Below are positions 1-5,601 of a stretch of DNA of 5,978 bases, piece by piece. Each line of letters begins with the position of its first letter. Positions within the stretch are counted from its first letter, which is position 1. Both the position numbers and the translations under genes were made by a program. Source of the DNA: Verrucomicrobiota bacterium (lineage in GTDB: Bacteria; Verrucomicrobiota; Verrucomicrobiia; Chthoniobacterales; JAFAMB01); NCBI GenBank assembly GCA_019242435.1, contig JAFAVN010000305.1, forward strand, positions 1 to 5,978. The letters are read 5' to 3'. The notes under the pieces were generated by a model. That model made no database searches. It had not been told where the DNA came from and saw only the letters and a list, made by a program, of their open reading frames with translations.

Positions 1-451
1 AAGCACAGGTAGACGAAGTAACGGTTAAGAGCACGAAAATGACAAATGAGAAAATTCACGTTCGCATAAAAGGCTTCTAGACTGGGTTGCCCAAGGCTGG
101 TAGGACGTGGCTCCGATACCTCCTAGAATACTTCGGAAGGTTCTAGTGTGCCTTGGCCATGGTGATTTACACCGAGACGATGCCGAGCCATTTACTTATG
201 GCGCCGACCTTCCAGGTAAGAACTGTTCTCGTGACGACGAGGATGGATTCGCCGGCCTTGAAGACAGGGATAGGCGATGGGAGGCGGCTCGACCGCTTCT
301 CGGTACAGCGCACCAAGGACGAAAAACATGCTCGGTTCCGAGAAGCAATTGGGTTGACCCGGAGCCCCGCCCTACCGGCCTTGGGCGTCCATACAGGACT
401 TAGGCTCTGGCTATGTCGGCCAGGCCGCTCTTCTATGCAAACCCGAATCCC
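1..451. other. Stretch without a supportable gene, downstream of the PEP mutase-family gene
   Basis: Apart from a short open frame at the very edge (3-80), I find no gene here. Longer open frames on the plus strand (107-403 and 153-710) overlap each other in different frames and translate to Arg/Pro/Ser-rich sequence typical of antisense or non-coding DNA. A minus-strand frame from 329 downward gives about 45 unrecognised residues with no convincing ribosome site. No tRNA-like arm, no clear repeat and no hairpin followed by a T-run was seen. A weak 5-bp stem (CTGGC/GCCAG) lies near 405-425. The region may be a convergent intergenic space or decayed sequence. Confidence 0.5.
3..80 (+). CDS. 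Possible 3' end of a gene cut by the window edge
   Basis: The frame beginning at base 3 is open from the window edge to a TAG at 78-80 and gives about 25 residues ending in KIHVRIKGF. The composition (alternating hydrophobic and charged residues, many Lys, Val and Thr) reads like a protein C-terminus, and it would converge with the PEP mutase-family gene. An open run of this length is common by chance, and no family can be recognised from it. Confidence 0.22.
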   Translation, partial: AQVDEVTVKSTKMTNEKIHVRIKGF

Positions 452-1282
452 TCACTCGGAACGTCTGCTGAGCATTTTCCGCAGATCGGTCATGTCAATC
501 ATCTCGCGCATCCAGGTGAAAGACCCATGTTCGTGCATTTCTCTAGCCGCTTTAACGAAGGTTCCTAGTACGAGGCGCGAGAGCCCGCCGCCAACACTGA
601 TGCGCTTGGCGCCGGCGTCGCTGAGTTCCTTCAATGTGATATCGGGATCAAGCAATCCGCTAAGCACGTTTACCGGCCGATCGACCGCTCGTACGACCTG
701 CCTGACTTGATCGAGGCTTCGCAAACCCGGCGCGTAAACCACATCGGCTCCGGCCGCCGCAAACGCCTGTAATCGGCGGATCGTGTCGTCCATGTCATTG
801 CGGCCATGCAGAAGGTTCTCAGCGCGTGCCGTCAGCAAAAACGGCACCGGCAGGGAGTGCGCCACTTGCGCTGCGACCGTCACCCGAGCCACCGCGAAAT
901 CGAAATCGTAGATCGGATCAGCTGGGTCGCCGGTGTAGTCCTCTATCGAGCCACCCACCGCGCCGGCCGCCGCTGTCAACCGGATTGTCTCAGCCGCCTT
1001 CTCGGCCTCATGGGCAAAACAGTTCTCGAGATCAGCATTCACCGGGAGCTCCGTCGCTTCCGCGATAGCCCGGCAATTGGCAATGACCTCATCCCGGTTC
1101 GCGTCGTCCTCTGCGCGGCCGAGCATACTTGCAAGTCCGCGGCTGGTGGTAGCAATCGCTTCGAACCCGATTGCCTCCAGTATTTTCGCGGTGCCGGCTT
1201 CCCAAGGATTGGGAATAATGAACGCACCAGGCCGCTCATGTAAGGTCCGGAATACTGCTGCTTTCTCTGCTTGGGTACGCAT
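452..1282 (-). CDS. Isocitrate lyase/phosphoenolpyruvate mutase superfamily protein
   Basis: This cytosolic TIM-barrel enzyme of 276 residues, complete, belongs to the Mg2+-dependent PEP mutase/isocitrate lyase superfamily, whose members make or break C-C or C-P bonds next to a carboxylate. Visible landmarks are the N-terminal IIPNPWEAGTAKILEAIGF (22-40), TTSRGLASMLGR (45-56), the metal-binding NADLEN (82-87, with D84 and E86), GGSIED (110-115), LTARAE (150-155) and PVNVL (203-207). It lacks the KKCGH-type cysteine loop of isocitrate and methylisocitrate lyases and the EDK loop of true PEP mutase, so it is best placed in the broad, poorly characterised PF13714-type group; the substrate is unknown. 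Residue 88 is Cys where relatives, as I recall them, carry Gly (NGF/NGY). The ATG at 1282 is preceded by a good ribosome site. It is separated by 508 bp from the next gene on the same strand and probably has its own promoter. Confidence 0.88.
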   Translation of the reverse strand: MRTQAEKAAVFRTLHERPGAFIIPNPWEAGTAKILEAIGFEAIATTSRGLASMLGRAEDDANRDEVIANCRAIAEATELPVNADLENCFAHEAEKAAETIRLTAAAGAVGGSIEDYTGDPADPIYDFDFAVARVTVAAQVAHSLPVPFLLTARAENLLHGRNDMDDTIRRLQAFAAAGADVVYAPGLRSLDQVRQVVRAVDRPVNVLSGLLDPDITLKELSDAGAKRISVGGGLSRLVLGTFVKAAREMHEHGSFTWMREMIDMTDLRKMLSRRSE

Positions 1283-1790
1283 CTTGAGTCCTTCCCTTCC
1301 TTGCCCAAACTCGCTTCGAGCTCGGGACTACTCCACTTTTAAATTAATCGCAATGAGCAGTATAGCTACCTGGTCCGAGCCGCCACAGATAGCAACTAGT
1401 CAGACGCCGCTTCCAGCTAGCATGCCGTTTCCAGCTTGGTCCCTTTGGTTCATCGGCGATCTGACTCTTTCAGGTTATGAACTCAGCTTGGACCTGGTAC
1501 GTTCCAGTTGACTCGGAACAAAAAACAAAATCGGAAGGAGGACATAAAGCGCAATGGAATCTCGGTTCAGTTCTGACTGGAGTGAACTTCTGGACTTCTA
1601 ATCGCTTAAATATTGATGAAAATCGGTTTCGTCAGGCTTCTGTTCCGGATCACTTCAACCCAGTGAGCGCGGTAGCTCGCCCGGCTGCAGCCGCGCAATG
1701 ATGACGTCGTAAGGCTTTCTCTAAAGATATTCGGCGGTTGCTTTCGGTATAATCCAAGTTGTTAACCTGTTCCGAACGTGGTCTGGGCTG
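1283..1790. other. 508-bp non-coding stretch between the repeat membrane protein gene and the PEP mutase-family gene
   Basis: No gene is supported. The stretch contains an AAGGAGG at 1535-1541 followed 12 nt later by an ATG that opens only a 15-codon frame (1554-1601), a perfect 12-bp palindrome CGGCTGCAGCCG at 1682-1693, and a 6-bp inverted repeat (GCGCGG 1667-1672, CCGCGC 1691-1696). None is followed by a T-run on either strand, so there is no convincing intrinsic terminator for the upstream operon. A minus-strand TATACT at 1364-1359 could be a -10 for the PEP mutase-family gene, but no matching -35 lies 16-18 bp upstream of it. Scattered motifs recall the end regions of some insertion sequences, but too weakly to annotate. 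Confidence 0.5.
1289..1293 (-). promoter_or_regulatory. Shine-Dalgarno site of the PEP mutase-family gene
   Basis: On the minus strand AAGGA lies 6 nt upstream of the ATG at 1282, within a longer purine run (GGAAGGGAAGGA). It supports this start codon. Confidence 0.6.
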
Positions 1791-3242
1791 TTAGCCGAGT
1801 AGAATTGGCAGCAGTACTCCAAGCCCAAGGGCGAAGAACCACAGTGCCGGTGCCGGTGTTCCTATCGGACGAAGGCGGCGCTGCTCGCGGGCTGCAATGC
1901 GAGGATCGAGAAGCAGCCACCGCTTGTACCGCCGCTCCAAAAAAAGGAATGTAAAAGCAGTGGTCCCGCCATAGATCAAGTGTCCGACAAGCGATGGGAA
2001 CAGAGCGACCGCCGCGCTCGCCCTCCAATCGTAGGCGCCCGTCAAGATCAACGGCAAAAGAGTTAAAGGGCCTACGTACCACCAGATCAAACCAAATAGA
2101 AATCCCCAAGGAACGCCCAATCCGGTACTGGGAGCTTCGTCCCGGAATAAAAAGCCGTAGCTCATCCCGATTGCCGAGCTTACCAGAAGGTGGATGATCG
2201 AGCCGCGAATGCCGCCGAAACTGGTATCAAGCCCAGCGATCATCGGCAGAATCCCAGTTGCATTCATCACTGGAAGCGAAATCAGGCCTCCGATCAGTCC
2301 AGCCAATGCGCCCCATTTAACAGAGCGCAAAAAATGACTGCCCAAGCCCTCTGGCTCGCGATTCAATGGATCGGATTGAATAAACAGTCTCACCCATAGC
2401 CGGTCCAAAAACGCATAGACAGTACCAAGGATGAATCCATAAATCATATAACCGACCAGCGAACCGAATAAGTTTGTACCCTGTTTGGCAGACCAGTCGA
2501 GCGACTGAAAACAGGCCATTTGGAAAACCGTGAGCGGACCGAAAAACCACAGGAAGATCCCAAAGCCGAGGCCCCAGCCCATGCTCGAGCCGTAACCGCG
2601 CACATCACGCTGAAAGAGGATCCCAAAAATTGAGCCGATCAATAGGGCTACCAGGAAATGGAGAATTACCGCCGTCGTCTGAGATTGGAACTCCGGCAAC
2701 CCCCCGAGCAGCGGTAAGTAGCCTCCGGCGTACTCCCAGCCGCTAAACACCAGTCCCGCGATCGTCCCAGCCAATCCCCCAGCCACGACCGCTCGGTCCC
2801 AGCGAAATTCGGGCTGGGTTTGCTTGCTACGAAAGGCTCCCCGAAGTCCAATGACCACACCAACCGGCATCCCCAGGCAAACCAGGTCAGCGACGAGTTC
2901 CGGAAATTGTGACCGGGCGCCGCTGAGCATTGCGTTGGCTGAAACGGGATGGAGTAAGAACAGGTCAACCCCGAAGTGTGTCGTAAACCAAAGTAGCAAC
3001 GCCGCGCCTAGGCCCCAGATCAGGCCCGCCCCGGGACTAGTGGCGCGTCTGCTAAATGAGAAACTGAAAACGAGGCCGAAAGTTCCTCCAAGCAGAGCGC
3101 CATGGGTGATTGGAGTCGCGAGTATCTTGCTTTGAATCGCGCCCCCTAGCAGGCCGGTTGCGAGGCCAAACAAGAGTCTAGACCAGTCCCAGAAACTATC
3201 AGAGGCCGCGGGCGCAATCGATGAAGGTTGGGTTGCTGGCAT
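1791..3242 (-). CDS. Polytopic membrane protein built of three copies of a four-helix module
   Basis: The 483-residue integral membrane protein matches no named family I recognise. After a short polar N-terminus (1-17) it holds three homologous units at about 20-137, 147-285 and 303-441, then one last hydrophobic helix (466-481). With about four helices per unit, roughly 13 membrane segments are expected. Units 2 and 3 align without a gap at an offset of exactly 156 residues: H195/H351, GPLT 235-238/391-394, DW 249-250/405-406, SLVG 261-264/417-420 and YG 268-269/424-425, about 50 identities in 139 positions by hand count. Unit 1 is more divergent and about 22 residues shorter in the first loop, but keeps QFPELV (112-117) where unit 3 has LFPSLV. 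The ATG abuts the TAA of the flavoprotein gene with no base between, so translational coupling is likely. Function is unknown; a partner, anchor or transporter role for the flavoprotein is inference. Confidence 0.85.
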   Translation of the reverse strand: MPATQPSSIAPAASDSFWDWSRLLFGLATGLLGGAIQSKILATPITHGALLGGTFGLVFSFSFSRRATSPGAGLIWGLGAALLLWFTTHFGVDLFLLHPVSANAMLSGARSQFPELVADLVCLGMPVGVVIGLRGAFRSKQTQPEFRWDRAVVAGGLAGTIAGLVFSGWEYAGGYLPLLGGLPEFQSQTTAVILHFLVALLIGSIFGILFQRDVRGYGSSMGWGLGFGIFLWFFGPLTVFQMACFQSLDWSAKQGTNLFGSLVGYMIYGFILGTVYAFLDRLWVRLFIQSDPLNREPEGLGSHFLRSVKWGALAGLIGGLISLPVMNATGILPMIAGLDTSFGGIRGSIIHLLVSSAIGMSYGFLFRDEAPSTGLGVPWGFLFGLIWWYVGPLTLLPLILTGAYDWRASAAVALFPSLVGHLIYGGTTAFTFLFLERRYKRWLLLDPRIAAREQRRLRPIGTPAPALWFFALGLGVLLPILLG

Positions 3243-4943
3243 TTACGGTTTCTCCTGCTGCAAATCGATCGTCTGCACGATGTCTCGGGGGAAGAAGAGC
3301 TCGATCACCCAGTCCACCAGAACACGAATCTTTCTCTCCATCCCCGGCAATTTGGAAAGATAGATTCCCCGCCACATCAGCCACGCCAGCAGTCCCGAGA
3401 AGCGCACGGAACTGTTACGGGCGAAGGGGACACTCAATTCGGCGCAGGCGGTCTGATGACCCACTACGCACAGCGCTCCGAGTGAATCGAAGTGAAAATT
3501 CTTGGGCTGTCGTCCCCTCAATTGAGCAACGATATTTTTGGCTACCGTTGCGGCCTCGCGGATAGCGAACTGCGCGGTCGGAGGGCAGTGCTTGCCGGTT
3601 TTGCAATCGTTGACTGCGGCGCAGTCTCCCAAAGCCCAAACACCCGGATGGCCGGGTACTGCCAGTGTAGGATCCACCTTGACCGCGCCACGTTTATCGC
3701 ACTCAAACGACTGGGACTTAAGTAGAGGGTTCGGGGCCGTCCCGGCCGTCCACACAAGGGTGCGAGCCTGGATTTCTCCATCGCTAACCACTACGATACC
3801 GGGTCGCACATCACTGAGCCGGGCATTTAACCGAAACCGCACGCCACGCGCCTCCATCTTTTTCTGCGCGTAACTGGCTAACGACTCACTCAATTCCGGC
3901 AAAATTCGATCTCGGGAGTGAACCAGGACAATGCTCAGTTCGTTGGGGCTCAGGTTTGGATAGTCGGCGAGAATTCCGCGAGCAAAGTCATTGAGGGCAC
4001 CCGCCAGCTCCACTCCGGCAAATCCGCCGCCAGCAATCACGAAACCGAGAAGGGCCGCCCGCTGCGATGCATCGGTTTCACGATCGGCGCGCTCGAACAT
4101 CTCGATGACACGATTGCGAATCCGAATGGCATCGAGAAGGCTTTTGAAGTTGAAAGCCAGTTTCTCAACGTTGGCCATCCCCGGGTAATTCGAGACCGAG
4201 CCGAGCGCCAGCACCAGATGGTCATATGGAACCACCAACTCACCTGTCGGAGAATCAGAAGCCAAGACCACTTTGCGGTTCTCCAGGTCAATCGCGTTGA
4301 TCCGCCCACGGATGAATTCCGTCCGATGGAGGCTGCTGCGCAACGGGGCGCTGATGTGGCTAGGCTCAAGGCTGCTTCCGGCCACTTCCGCGAGCATCGG
4401 TGTAAACAGCAGCGCGTTAGTCTCACTAATCAGTGTTATTAAAGCTGATGAGTTTAGGTGAAGCTCCTGCTCCAGATGCTCTGCGGTCTTCATCCCCGCG
4501 AATCCACCTCCAAGGATCACGATCCGTTTCCTCTCCTGCGGAACCGGCGCAACGTTTTCAGCTTCGGGACCAAACAAGTGTTCCGCGAAGTCACTTAATG
4601 CCTGTATGAACAAACCGAGTAAGGAGCCATAGAGCACCCACCCCATGAGAGCAGGGAAGTGTGCCATCATCTCTTCCGCCTGCCATTCGGGTTTTTGCCC
4701 TGACAATAACGGAAGCACGACCACACTGACCAGCCCCCACAAGGGCACTGCTAGTGCGCCGGCCGTCATCAAATTATCGACATAGGCATGCGGCATGCGC
4801 CTCATGCTGACGGCGTAAATGGCGCCGATCACCGCAGCGAGAGCGATGCTTGAGCTGGCGCGGCCAAGGCTCAGCGCCAGAGGGGCGCTCGCAGCTGCTC
4901 CGGCGAGCGACCCTAACGCCGCTTTTCGAATACTTGGAGTCAT
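3243..4943 (-). CDS. Type II NAD(P)H:quinone oxidoreductase-like flavoprotein with an N-terminal membrane domain
   Basis: The 566-residue protein combines an N-terminal membrane part (about 5-118) with an NDH-2-type FAD/NAD(P) enzyme (about 138-560). NDH-2 enzymes oxidise NAD(P)H and reduce membrane quinone without pumping protons; they are usually about 400-450 residues, so the first ~135 are extra. Landmarks: FAD-binding ILGGGFAG (143-150), LLFTPMLAEVAG (178-189), NAD(P)-binding IAGGGFAGVELAG (303-315, with E312), VWTAGTAPN (397-405), FAD-contacting GVWALGDCA (434-442), the quinone-site segment PPTAQFAIREA (454-464) and the typical C-terminal RGIYLSKLPG (525-534) with an amphipathic tail. 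Where E. coli Ndh has LVEAGER this protein has LVHSRDR (340-346), which may allow NADPH. C441, C447 and C453 are spaced CX5CX5C beside the active site. The membrane domain matches the repeats of the next gene. The ATG is the only start after an in-frame TAA at 4964-4962, and no Shine-Dalgarno site precedes it. Confidence 0.88.
   Translation of the reverse strand: MTPSIRKAALGSLAGAAASAPLALSLGRASSSIALAAVIGAIYAVSMRRMPHAYVDNLMTAGALAVPLWGLVSVVVLPLLSGQKPEWQAEEMMAHFPALMGWVLYGSLLGLFIQALSDFAEHLFGPEAENVAPVPQERKRIVILGGGFAGMKTAEHLEQELHLNSSALITLISETNALLFTPMLAEVAGSSLEPSHISAPLRSSLHRTEFIRGRINAIDLENRKVVLASDSPTGELVVPYDHLVLALGSVSNYPGMANVEKLAFNFKSLLDAIRIRNRVIEMFERADRETDASQRAALLGFVIAGGGFAGVELAGALNDFARGILADYPNLSPNELSIVLVHSRDRILPELSESLASYAQKKMEARGVRFRLNARLSDVRPGIVVVSDGEIQARTLVWTAGTAPNPLLKSQSFECDKRGAVKVDPTLAVPGHPGVWALGDCAAVNDCKTGKHCPPTAQFAIREAATVAKNIVAQLRGRQPKNFHFDSLGALCVVGHQTACAELSVPFARNSSVRFSGLLAWLMWRGIYLSKLPGMERKIRVLVDWVIELFFPRDIVQTIDLQQEKP
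3251..3256 (-). promoter_or_regulatory. Shine-Dalgarno site of the repeat membrane protein gene
   Basis: AGGAGA on the minus strand lies inside the last codons of the flavoprotein gene, 8 nt before the ATG at 3242. It supports this start and, with the TAAATG stop-start junction, coupled translation of the two genes. Confidence 0.6.
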
Positions 4944-4961
4944 AGCGCGGAATCTAAAAGT

Positions 4962-5063
4962 TTATGTCCTGGGGCTGCATGACCCGGAAACGCAGAACCC
5001 TCGCGAGCTTAATGAGCATCCTCGTGACGTGAATATTCCCAAGACCGATGATTCCCGAGCCAT
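4962..5063 (-). CDS. Possible 33-codon upstream ORF in the leader of the flavoprotein gene
   Basis: On the minus strand an ATG at 5063 is preceded at 8 nt by GGAG (plus-strand 5072-5075). It opens a 33-residue frame rich in Ser (9) and Cys (3) that ends in TAA 18 nt before the flavoprotein ATG and is in frame with it. The main gene has no visible ribosome site of its own, so translation of this frame could influence it. The peptide resembles nothing known to me, and an ORF this short can arise by chance. The rest of the 149-bp gap between the doxX and flavoprotein genes shows no terminator and no convincing promoter. Confidence 0.22.
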   Translation of the reverse strand: MARESSVLGIFTSRGCSLSSRGFCVSGSCSPRT

Positions 5064-5092
5064 AGAGGTAGCTCCACTGTCTGCCTGACTAG

Positions 5093-5566
5093 TTAGTGAT
5101 TGGCCTTTCTCATCTTTGTTATCAGGCAATCGAAGGCGAGCGGTCCAGGACCACCCAAAACCAGCGCTGCGAGGCAGGCAAGATATAGCAAAGCAGTTTC
5201 ATAGCCCGGCTGGCCAAACTGCGGACCCGCTGCGGTTACCGCCAAAAGCTTTATCGAACTGAACCCGTAGCGCAGGTGAACAGTAAACATTGCCACTAGA
5301 AGGACCGCAGCCATTGGCAAGCTAACCAGTGACACAAAAGCGCCCAAAAGTACTGCCAAACCGCCAATTAGTTCCACCAAAATGGTTAACCAAGCCATGA
5401 TATGGGGTGCGGGTACGCCGAGGGCTTGCAGGATATTTGCGAATGTATCCGGTCCCTTGGTTAGCTTGGCCAACCCGTGTTCCAAGAAGCCATAGCCCAC
5501 GATTAACCGGATCGGAACGGGGGCCAATCGGCTGAACGGGAATCGGTTGAAGAAATATAAAGACAT
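5093..5566 (-). CDS. DoxX family membrane protein
   Basis: The 157-residue protein has four predicted helices (about 16-34, 55-77, 82-100 and 120-140). DoxX hallmarks are RLIVGYGFLEHGLAKL (20-35), VELIGGLAVLLGA (64-76), MFTVHLRYGF (93-102) and GYETALLYLACLAAL (121-135), followed by GGPGPLAFD (138-146). The family includes a subunit of archaeal thiosulfate:quinone oxidoreductase and a mycobacterial DoxX that forms a membrane redox complex with SodA and SseA; most bacterial members are uncharacterised. As first gene of the probable operon with a quinone-reductase-like flavoprotein, a role in membrane redox chemistry is likely but inferred. It starts at the ATG at 5566, inside the palindrome shared with the divergent regulator gene. 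No Shine-Dalgarno site precedes that ATG, so the transcript may be leaderless. No other plausible start preserves the first helix. Confidence 0.87.
   Translation of the reverse strand: MSLYFFNRFPFSRLAPVPIRLIVGYGFLEHGLAKLTKGPDTFANILQALGVPAPHIMAWLTILVELIGGLAVLLGAFVSLVSLPMAAVLLVAMFTVHLRYGFSSIKLLAVTAAGPQFGQPGYETALLYLACLAALVLGGPGPLAFDCLITKMRKANH
5556..5561 (+). promoter_or_regulatory. Candidate -10 element for the gntR-type gene
   Basis: TATAAA (5 of 6 to the consensus) would start transcription near 5568, giving a leader of about 27 nt made of the palindrome and lacking a Shine-Dalgarno site. A weak CTGAAC (5532-5537) is the only -35-like hexamer at 18 bp. The alternative is AAGACA (5560-5565) with CATTAT (5583-5588), 17 bp apart, which would give a leaderless mRNA mirroring doxX. 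Confidence 0.3.
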
Positions 5567-5599
5567 ACCGACATCATTATGTCATTATGTCCGTATGTC
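5562..5599. promoter_or_regulatory. 38-bp palindromic operator between doxX and the gntR-type gene
   Basis: The sequence is an imperfect inverted repeat centred at 5580.5; 15 of 19 symmetric base pairs match (arms begin GACATAC at 5562 and end GTATGTC at 5599). It contains five GACAT half-sites: two on the plus strand (5562-5566, 5570-5574) and three on the minus strand, seen as ATGTC (5579-5583, 5587-5591, 5595-5599), spaced 8, 9, 8 and 8 bp. GACAT-CATT-ATGTC (5570-5583) is a perfect inner palindrome. The outer half-sites include the two start codons. Given the divergent GntR gene, this is most likely the autoregulatory binding site; that assignment is inference. Confidence 0.72.
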
Positions 5600-5601
5600 A
5601 A
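5573..5601 (-). promoter_or_regulatory. Candidate doxX operon promoter, probably leaderless
   Basis: On the minus strand a perfect -35 TTGACA (5601-5596) is followed, 17 bp later, by AATGAT (5578-5573, 4 of 6 to the -10 consensus). The predicted start, 7 bp downstream of the -10, falls on the A of the doxX ATG at 5566. A better -10 match, CATAAT (5581-5576), has only a 14-bp spacer. All elements overlap the palindrome, so a bound repressor would block polymerase. Confidence 0.45.

Noticed and set aside
153..710. A 185-codon open frame on the plus strand
   Set aside because: Its second half is antisense to the 3' end of the PEP mutase-family gene, and its translation is low-complexity Arg/Ser/Pro-rich with no recognisable domain.
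1667..1696. Inverted repeat GCGCGG/CCGCGC around the palindrome CGGCTGCAGCCG as a terminator of the operon
   Set aside because: No T-run follows on either strand and the 6-bp arms enclose an 18-nt loop, so it does not fit an intrinsic terminator.
1477..1701. A 74-codon plus-strand frame in the intergenic region
   Set aside because: It has no ribosome site at its ATG, no recognisable domain and an Ala-rich random-looking end; the AAGGAGG at 1535-1541 lies inside it and serves another frame.
1748..1753. A perfect TATAAT on the plus strand
   Set aside because: No -35-like hexamer lies 16-18 bp upstream and no extended -10 TG is present; the transcript would run antisense into the membrane protein gene.
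3918..4442. A 174-codon plus-strand frame
   Set aside because: It lies wholly antisense to the NDH-2-like gene, whose FAD and NAD(P) motifs are intact; it is a shadow frame.
4819..5088. An 89-codon plus-strand frame between and across the flavoprotein and doxX genes
   Set aside because: Its first half is antisense to the strongly supported flavoprotein gene and no domain or ribosome site supports it.
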